Positions 8,122 through 12,153 of a stretch of DNA of 12,153 nucleotides are shown here, piece after piece (position 1 is the first letter of the stretch; each line of letters begins with the position of its first letter). This DNA is from Chloroflexi bacterium RBG_16_51_16 (lineage in GTDB: Bacteria > Chloroflexota > Anaerolineae > Anaerolineales > Villigracilaceae), in NCBI GenBank assembly GCA_001796785.1, contig MGNL01000039.1, positions 14,079 to 26,231 of the forward strand, read 5' to 3'. The translations under genes and the position numbers were made by a program. The notes beneath the pieces are model-generated. The model was not told where the DNA came from. It did not search any database and saw only the letters and a program-made list of their open reading frames with translations.

Positions 8122-9117
8122 ATGACGTCCAATTTGCTCAACCGGTTGAGAGATCTGATCCGAAACAGGCTGCAACCCAAAGTCGCACCTGACAGCCTGG
8201 TGGAACCTGCGCGCCTCATCACCAGCAAGGTTCTGCTGTTGGTCTACGATCCGGTAATTGACCGGTCCAGCGGTGCAACCCTCTCCAGCCTGCAGGGATG
8301 GTACCGTGTATCCGAACTGGTGAGCGGATTTATAAAGGATATTTTGAATACCAGCAAGGGATTGCTGCGTTACCAGATCGAACAGCGTTTGGATGTGGAC
8401 GAGTTCCCGGCCAAAATAGATGGTTTCCGCTACACACCCGAATATTACCTGGATGTCTTGCGCGGCGCCGCACCGCCACACCGGCCTCAGGAGGTGGATT
8501 ATTTGGAGATCCTATCCTCCTACAAGATCCTGCCGCGCATAGCCAGAAGTGAGATAGATGAGGTGTGGATCTTCTCCTACCCGAATGCCGGATTCTATGA
8601 ATCGACCATGGGTGGACCGGGAGCCTTCTGGTGCAATTCACCTCCGCTCAAAAACACAGCTGCGGCGCGCCGGCGGTTTATAATCATGGGATTTTCTTAT
8701 GAACGTCATTTCGGCGAGATGCTTGAATCGTTCGGACATCGCGCTGAATCGATCCTCATGAAGACCTATGAGAATCTGGATGACAGCGTGAACTTATGGA
8801 AGCGGTTCACCCGCTATGAAAAGATCGCCCCGGGCCAGGCTGCGTGCGGGACGATACATTTCGCACCCAACAGCCAGCGGGATTACGATTGGAACAACCC
8901 GACCCCGGTTCGAAGCGAAAGTTATGACTGGCTGCTCAACTTCCCGGAATTCAAGGGGGATGTGCGCATGATCGGTTCCACCGAGTGGGGCAGCGGGGAT
9001 ATCCGGGCGCATCATTTATGGTGGCTCAATCATTTCCCCAGGGTGGCTGGCCGCCGCAACGGGATTCACAATAACTGGTGGCAGGTTGTGGGGGATCCTA
9101 ATATGGTTAAAACTTGA
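8122..9117 (+). CDS. Conserved-looking protein of unknown function
   Basis: A 331-residue protein that I cannot assign to a named family. It begins with a basic amphipathic segment (1-20) without a signal peptide or membrane span. A strand-like VLLLVYDPVID occurs at 37-47, then EVWIFSYPNAGFYEST (147-162) and PGAFWCNSPPL (166-176). FIIMGFSYERHFGEMLESFG (186-205) runs into HRAESI. Next come CGTIHFAPNSQRDYDWNNP (242-260) and an aromatic, His-rich end, HHLWWLNHFPRV (297-308) plus NGIHNNWWQVVGDP (313-326). The clustered His, Trp and Asp/Asn residues suggest an enzyme or carbohydrate-binding surface, but there is no HExxH or other known metal motif. The ATG at 8122 has a weak GGAA site 6 bases upstream. 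It lies 92 bases after the propeller protein gene on the same strand, so co-transcription is plausible. Confidence 0.65.
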   Translation: MTSNLLNRLRDLIRNRLQPKVAPDSLVEPARLITSKVLLLVYDPVIDRSSGATLSSLQGWYRVSELVSGFIKDILNTSKGLLRYQIEQRLDVDEFPAKIDGFRYTPEYYLDVLRGAAPPHRPQEVDYLEILSSYKILPRIARSEIDEVWIFSYPNAGFYESTMGGPGAFWCNSPPLKNTAAARRRFIIMGFSYERHFGEMLESFGHRAESILMKTYENLDDSVNLWKRFTRYEKIAPGQAACGTIHFAPNSQRDYDWNNPTPVRSESYDWLLNFPEFKGDVRMIGSTEWGSGDIRAHHLWWLNHFPRVAGRRNGIHNNWWQVVGDPNMVKT

Positions 9118-9238
9118 TGTTGAACACGATTGGCTGGCTGATGATTTCATGTGAACAGATCAATTTCAGAGCTTGCAGCTTGTCCGGGGACTTTGAGTTA
9201 TGGGATTTTGGTAAATAGGCTTTTGAGTAAAAATTCAC

Positions 9239-9244
9239 TATAAA
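9239..9244 (+). promoter_or_regulatory. Conserved TATAAA box in the leader of DUF1801 copy A
   Basis: TATAAA is kept in both duplicated leaders (here and at 10075-10080) although the sequence around it differs. It is a possible -10 element about 120 bases before the start codon. No -35 element at proper spacing is visible, so the role is uncertain. Confidence 0.3.
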
Positions 9245-9362
9245 AGCACTGTCTGAATCCAGCTTGAATGCGAGCGATGAAATTCAGTGAACCGAGCGAG
9301 CTTGACTCGTAGTAAGATAGCCAACAAAAATATCATCCCTGTAAATTTTATTGGAGTTCAAA

Positions 9363-9800
9363 ATGTATGAAGTCAAAACAAAAGTCAATGATGCAAGTGT
9401 GAGGAAGTTCCTGGATGGTGTTTCAGACGAAAATAAACGCAAGGATTCATTTGTATTACTTGAGATGATGAGGAAAGCGACCGGGAAGGAACCGAAGATG
9501 TGGGGCACCAGCATCGTCGGATTTGATTCTTATCATTACAAGGGAAAGAGCTCTGAAGGGGAATGGCTGGTATTGGGATTTTCACCTCGCGTTCAAGCTC
9601 TTACACTGTATGCGGTGGGTCACTGGGAATCCCATAAAGAACTCCTTAAAAAATTGGGAAAACATTCGCTGGGTAAGGGATGTTTGTACATCAAGCGCCT
9701 GGAGGATGTGGATCGAGACGTTCTAAAAGATTTGATTGGCGCCGCTGTAACCCGTTCTAAGGTAGTCATACGGGCGATGCAATCGGATAAGCGGAAATGA
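9363..9800 (+). CDS. DUF1801 (YdhG-like) protein, copy A
   Basis: A 145-residue cytoplasmic protein of the DUF1801 family, which has the YdhG/frataxin-like alpha-beta fold and no firmly established activity. Family signatures are TKVNDASVRKFL (6-17), KATGKEPKMWGTSIVGFDSY (38-57), GFSPR (72-76), LLKKLGKHSLGKGCLYIKRL (94-113) and a DVD-VL-LI end. The ATG at 9363 is chosen over a TTG at 9351 because GGAG lies 6 bases before it and the paralogue starts identically (MYE). By hand alignment about 75% of residues match copy B, with 53 of the first 59 identical. Differences concentrate at residues 67-92 and 116-141. Residues 67-71 (EWLVL) and 83-86 (AVGH) depart from the family look that copy B keeps. 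A strong terminator follows directly, so it is probably a one-gene transcript. Confidence 0.88.
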   Translation: MYEVKTKVNDASVRKFLDGVSDENKRKDSFVLLEMMRKATGKEPKMWGTSIVGFDSYHYKGKSSEGEWLVLGFSPRVQALTLYAVGHWESHKELLKKLGKHSLGKGCLYIKRLEDVDRDVLKDLIGAAVTRSKVVIRAMQSDKRK

Positions 9801-9809
9801 ATTTGTTTT

Positions 9810-9847
9810 AAAAAGCGCTTCGCAGTAGTTGCGAAGCGCTTTTTTTA
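9810..9847. terminator. Strong hairpin terminator after DUF1801 copy A
   Basis: A perfect 15-base-pair stem (9810-9824 with 9830-9844) around a 5-base loop, GTAGT, followed by a T-rich tract. The stem has an A-run on its left and a T-run on its right, so it can work in both directions. It starts 9 bases after the DUF1801 stop codon. A related hairpin lies after copy B. Confidence 0.93.
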
Positions 9848-9900
9848 TTTTCTTGGGATGATCTTGTGAGCAAAATTGGTCAGTGACGTCCTAAATGCCT

Positions 9901-9976
9901 TTATCGCGCCCTGGAATGCTGAACCACAGGCTTGCAGCCCAGGAGGAGCCATATGCAGATCCAATGTCCGGCAAGC
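9901..9976 (-). pseudogene. Orphan 3' fragment of the acyltransferase gene
   Basis: Read on the minus strand, this stretch encodes TLDLHMAPPGLQACGSAFQG. It matches the last residues of the acyltransferase encoded at 10724-11740 (TLALHMAQPGLQARGSSFQG, residues 317-336). The start and the other roughly 310 codons are absent. The stop codon is lost because two bases fewer separate TTA from CCCTGGA here than in the intact gene, so the frame reads on through AIKAFRTS. It arose when the segment was duplicated together with the DUF1801 gene. It has no start signal and is not expected to be expressed. Confidence 0.85.
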
Positions 9977-10074
9977 GATTTCATGTGCACAGATAAATTT
10001 CAGAGCACGCAGCTTGTATGTAGAATTTGAGTTTTTGGATTTTGGTAAATCGGGCGTTAAGCAAAAATTCCCTG

Positions 10075-10080
10075 TATAAA
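10075..10080 (+). promoter_or_regulatory. Conserved TATAAA box in the leader of DUF1801 copy B
   Basis: Equivalent of the TATAAA at 9239-9244 in copy A. A TATTAT at 10147-10152, with TTGAAC 20 bases upstream, is a competing promoter candidate in this copy only. Neither has ideal spacing. Confidence 0.3.
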
Positions 10081-10195
10081 GACAGTCTGATTCCAACCGG
10101 AATGCGAGCGATGACGTTTATTGAACCGGGTGAGCCTGACTCGTAGTATTATTGCCAGCAAAATATTATCCTTGTAAACATGGTTGGTGTTCAAT

Positions 10196-10621
10196 ATGTA
10201 TGAGCCGAAAACCAAAGTCAACGATGCAAGCGTGGAGAAGTTTTTGGAAGACGTCCCGGACGAAAAGAAACGAAAAGATTCATTCGTACTGCTCGAAATG
10301 ATGAGAAAAGCGACCGGGAAGGAACCGAAGATGTGGGGGACCAGCATCGTTGGATTCGATTCCTACCATTACAGAGGAAAGGCTAGTGAAGGAGATGCGG
10401 GGATCGCGGGATTTTCACCGCGCAAACAGAGCCTCACCTTGTACATAATGAGTGGATGGGAATACCATAAGGATCTGCTGAAGAAATTGGGGAAACATTC
10501 GCTTGGGAAGGTATGTTTATACATAAAGCGATTGGACGATGTGGATGTGGCCGTTTTAGCGGAATTGATAGACGCTGCCTTCTCGCGTTCGAAGCGTTTG
10601 ATCAAGAAAATGAATTCATAA
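10196..10621 (+). CDS. DUF1801 (YdhG-like) protein, copy B
   Basis: A 141-residue paralogue of the preceding DUF1801 protein, made by tandem duplication. It keeps TKVNDASVEKFL (6-17), KATGKEPKMWGTSIVGFDSY (38-57), GFSPRKQSLTLYIMSGW (72-88) and LLKKLGKHSLGKVCLYIKRL (94-113). The GFSPRKQSLTLYIMSG run is the form usual in the family, so copy B looks more conserved than copy A. The ATG at 10196 is taken as start by alignment with copy A; the GGAG of copy A is GGTG here, so initiation may be weaker. The protein has a basic C-terminus (SRSKRLIKKMNS) and is four residues shorter than copy A. The reading frame is intact, which argues that both copies are still selected. The molecular role of the family is not established. 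Confidence 0.88.
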   Translation: MYEPKTKVNDASVEKFLEDVPDEKKRKDSFVLLEMMRKATGKEPKMWGTSIVGFDSYHYRGKASEGDAGIAGFSPRKQSLTLYIMSGWEYHKDLLKKLGKHSLGKVCLYIKRLDDVDVAVLAELIDAAFSRSKRLIKKMNS

Positions 10622-10637
10622 CGGGAACCAGGTTATC

Positions 10638-10673
10638 AAAAGCGCCTCGCAGTGATTGCGAAGCGCTTTTTAT
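10638..10673. terminator. Bidirectional hairpin terminator between DUF1801 copy B and the acyltransferase
   Basis: A 14-position stem (10638-10651 with 10657-10670) around the loop GTGAT, with one C/A mismatch and A- and T-runs on either side. It is the counterpart of the hairpin at 9810-9847. It lies between two converging genes, 16 bases after the DUF1801 stop and 53 bases past the acyltransferase stop, so it can end both transcripts. Confidence 0.88.
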
Positions 10674-10723
10674 TTGCTTGGGATGATCTTGTGAGCAAAA
10701 TAATTTTGGGTTGTTCTAAATCC

Positions 10724-11740
10724 TTACCCCGCTCCCTGGAATGACGAACCCCTCGCTTGCAGTCCAGGCTGGGCCATATGTAGAGCCAATGTTTGGCGGG
10801 CTGCTCTTTCGACTTCGTTCAGGATGGATTGAGGGTTCATGCCGGAGAGAACCTCACCGAAAGTAACCTGCGGTTTCAATCCAAAAAGTTCCTTGCCGCT
10901 GATTGCCTGGCGTAACATCTGGTACATGAACGCCAGCCGCTGACGGTCCCTTCGTTCCTTGCGGAACCAGGTGATCGGGTGCCGCATGCAAGCTTGGGCG
11001 ATCACACCGCTCACCATGGTAACCAGCACACGCAGGTGGGGAACGTTCCGAAGAAATAATTCCAGGCTGCGCGACCAGCAATTGAATTCCGCATCAGACC
11101 CCGGCATGAATGCAGGATCCGGCTCGATGGTTCCCCGCGGAAAGATCAATAACGAGCCGCCCTCCCTCAGGTGTTGGATCGATTTCCGCACGGTCAGCAT
11201 GCGACCTTGGGTTTCCTTCGGAGGCGGGGAGAATATCGCGTGTTCACTGAGCGCCGGGAGGTGCTCGTATGGCGGGTCCTGGCCGATGATGATCTTATAA
11301 TCCGGGCGGTAAATATAGGCTGAGATCACCATCCCGTCATACGAAGCGGGATGGTTCGCTGCGATCAATAAAGGCCCGTCTGCTGGAATATTTTCCAACC
11401 CCTGGGCGCCATGATCGACCACAAAATTTGGGAGCAGCCAGCGCGCGCCGGCTGCGGTACCATGTTGTTCAATAACGCGGTCAAGCCCAAGAGCCAGTGC
11501 CGAAAACCGTCTCACGGACCGACCGAACAGATATTCGGTAATGGCAGAGAGGCTTCCTGTTTGTGACACGCCCATGGCTTTTCGGAGTTCGAAGAGCAGG
11601 CTTTCTGCCATTAGATTGATTTTTTCCTCCGGCAGATCAGTCAGCCCGGATTGCCTGCTGGAATCGGCTCTGGTTAAATTATGGATGGATTCATCATTGG
11701 ATTCAATGCTCGGCGAAACCGGTTTTGTTTCTGTATTCAT
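10724..11740 (-). CDS. PlsC-like 1-acylglycerol-phosphate acyltransferase family protein
   Basis: A 338-residue glycerolipid acyltransferase family protein. The catalytic NHx4D motif is N129-H130-PASY-D135, and the second motif is F200-P201-R202-G203-T204 (FPEGT type, Arg in place of Glu). Members transfer an acyl chain to lysophosphatidic acid or related acceptors at the cytoplasmic membrane face. The first ~100 residues are an extra N-terminal part: a Ser/Thr/Glu-rich start, then a helical region at 40-95. No convincing membrane helix is visible, so membrane contact may be peripheral. I prefer the ATG at 11740 over a TTG at 11773, which lacks a binding site. It converges on DUF1801 copy B; its last residues were copied into the region between the two DUF1801 genes. 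The exact acceptor lipid is unknown. Confidence 0.85.
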   Translation of the reverse strand: MNTETKPVSPSIESNDESIHNLTRADSSRQSGLTDLPEEKINLMAESLLFELRKAMGVSQTGSLSAITEYLFGRSVRRFSALALGLDRVIEQHGTAAGARWLLPNFVVDHGAQGLENIPADGPLLIAANHPASYDGMVISAYIYRPDYKIIIGQDPPYEHLPALSEHAIFSPPPKETQGRMLTVRKSIQHLREGGSLLIFPRGTIEPDPAFMPGSDAEFNCWSRSLELFLRNVPHLRVLVTMVSGVIAQACMRHPITWFRKERRDRQRLAFMYQMLRQAISGKELFGLKPQVTFGEVLSGMNPQSILNEVERAARQTLALHMAQPGLQARGSSFQGAG

Positions 11741-11891
11741 CAGTGTCCAGACAAAAGAAGCCTGTTCCAACAAGGAATTGAACTGCCGGAGTACCTCACT
11801 TTAAGTGCTGATCGCTTTGACAAGGGTGGGGAAAATTTTGTGATGGCTTGCCTGCTTCTGCCCTGTAAACTTACCACACCGGTCACTGCAC

Positions 11892-11897
11892 TGTCAA
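11892..11897 (-). promoter_or_regulatory. Candidate -35 element for the acyltransferase gene
   Basis: A perfect TTGACA on the minus strand about 150 bases upstream of the 11740 start. At 17 bases spacing the -10 position holds GTAAGT, a poor match, so the promoter is tentative. Confidence 0.25.
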
Positions 11898-12023
11898 ACG
11901 CGTTGTTAGTTCAGTTGATCAGGAATTTTTGTTTCAAAAGGAATTTATTACTTTCCTCGATGACTCGAAAAAATGCTGGAGTGTAAGCGCATCATCCTTC
12001 ATCAAGAAATTAATTCGATTAGC

Positions 12024-12054
12024 TTGGATGGGTTTATACTTGGCTTACTATACT
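12024..12054 (+). promoter_or_regulatory. Candidate promoter for the ABC ATPase gene
   Basis: TTGGAT (12024-12029) and TATACT (12049-12054) are separated by 19 bases, slightly long. A second TATACT at 12035-12040 has no matching -35 element. Transcription from either would give a short leader before the 12076 start. Confidence 0.35.
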
Positions 12055-12060
12055 CTAACG

Positions 12061-12067
12061 AAGGAGG
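12061..12067 (+). promoter_or_regulatory. Consensus ribosome binding site of the ABC ATPase gene
   Basis: AAGGAGG, a near-perfect anti-16S match, ends 8 bases before the ATG at 12076. It is the best binding site in the window and fixes that start. Confidence 0.85.
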
Positions 12068-12075
12068 CGGTCAGC

Positions 12076-12153
12076 ATGGCAAGCGTCACATTCGATCACG
12101 TTTATAAAAAATTCGGGGATATGGTCGCAGTGGATGACCTGGACATCAAGGTG
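12076..12153 (+). CDS. ABC transporter ATP-binding protein, N-terminus (partial)
   Basis: Only the first 26 codons are in the window; the frame is open at the right edge. The start MASVTFDHVYKKFGDMVAVD followed by DLDIKV is the standard opening of ABC ATPases of the MalK/UgpC/MsmX group, with the aromatic A-loop position near residue 10-13 (YKKF). These energise import of sugars or glycerol-3-phosphate. The Walker A motif would follow just beyond the edge, so the call rests on the N-terminal pattern and the strong ribosome binding site. The gene is divergent from the acyltransferase, and its partner permeases would lie outside the window. Confidence 0.8.
   Translation, partial: MASVTFDHVYKKFGDMVAVDDLDIKV

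Larger units (their letters stand above)
9143..9976. repeat. Tandem duplication, copy A
   Basis: First copy of a direct tandem repeat with a period of about 830 bases (833 between the two start codons, 825 at the right end because of small indels). It begins at GATTTCATGTGAACAGAT, which matches GATTTCATGTGCACAGAT at 9977. It contains a leader of about 220 bases, a DUF1801 gene, a hairpin terminator, and a 76-base piece homologous to the 3' end of the acyltransferase gene. Divergence in the non-coding parts indicates an old event. No transposase or flanking insertion sequence is seen. Confidence 0.9.
9977..10797. repeat. Tandem duplication, copy B
   Basis: Second copy of the duplicated segment. 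It aligns with copy A from GATTTCATGTGCACAGAT through the leader, the DUF1801 gene, the hairpin and the shared CTTGGGATGATCTTGTGAGC downstream stretch. It ends inside the coding region of the intact acyltransferase gene, near CCAATGTTTGGCGGG (10786-10800). Because this copy runs on into the full gene, its right end is the original arrangement. Confidence 0.9.
11741..12075. other. Gene-free divergent region of about 335 bases
   Basis: This lies between the divergent acyltransferase and ABC ATPase genes and should hold both promoters. The minus strand has a perfect TTGACA at 11897-11892, with GTAAGT 17 bases further on as a poor -10 element. The plus strand has TATACT at 12035-12040 and 12049-12054, the latter 19 bases after TTGGAT (12024-12029). 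A 101-codon plus-strand ORF here overlaps the acyltransferase start and has no recognisable features. I see no RNA gene or repeat. Confidence 0.5.

Noticed and set aside
9252..9287. CTGAAT/ATTCAG inverted repeat in the copy A leader as an operator
   Set aside because: Arms are only 6 bases, far apart, and not preserved in copy B.
9302..9336. TTGACT and TATCAT as a promoter for DUF1801 copy A
   Set aside because: The spacing is 23 bases, and the equivalent in copy B (CTGACT) does not preserve the -35 element.
9845..10096. An 83-codon minus-strand ORF between the two DUF1801 genes
   Set aside because: It is the orphan acyltransferase tail flanked by duplicated leader and terminator-adjacent DNA. 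It has no ribosome binding site and is explained by the duplication.
11681..11986. A 101-codon plus-strand ORF upstream of the ABC ATPase gene
   Set aside because: It overlaps the acyltransferase 5' end on the opposite strand, has no ribosome binding site and no family-like sequence.

Overview
The window reads as chromosomal DNA of a free-living bacterium, most likely a Chloroflexota member of the Anaerolineae type. This rests on protein style: a degenerate phosphatase/membrane-span/beta-propeller protein, a split class I fumarase next to a quinate-dehydrogenase-like protein, and DUF1801 proteins. No marker gene is present, so the assignment is an inference. I see no rRNA, tRNA, CRISPR array, phage gene or insertion sequence.

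Region 1 (about 23-4183, minus strand) looks like one operon, read from right to left: fumarase alpha, fumarase beta, a quinate-dehydrogenase-like protein, a MobA-like nucleotidyltransferase with a very basic histone-H1-like tail, and a PAP2 phosphatase. Gaps run from 16 to 115 bases, and each gene that follows fumarase alpha has a purine-rich ribosome binding site. Upstream on the same strand is a GNAT/BioF2-like acyltransferase (4345-5358), separated from the fumarase by 161 bases.

Region 2 (5359-9117) begins with a divergent intergenic region and continues on the plus strand. It holds an 808-residue protein (PP2C-like domain lacking the metal-binding signature, proline-rich linker, single membrane span, helical segment, beta-propeller-like C-terminus), followed 92 bases later by a 331-residue protein of unknown function.

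Region 3 (about 9143-10797) is an old direct tandem duplication with a period of about 830 bases. Each copy carries a leader of about 215 bases, a DUF1801 gene, a strong hairpin terminator, and the 3' end of the convergent acyltransferase gene. Only the second copy is joined to the intact acyltransferase gene. The first copy keeps a 76-base orphan of its tail that has lost the stop codon, which shows the order of events.

Region 4 (10724-12153) has a PlsC-like acyltransferase on the minus strand, a gene-free stretch of about 335 bases, and the first 26 codons of a sugar-type ABC transporter ATPase that runs off the right edge on the plus strand.
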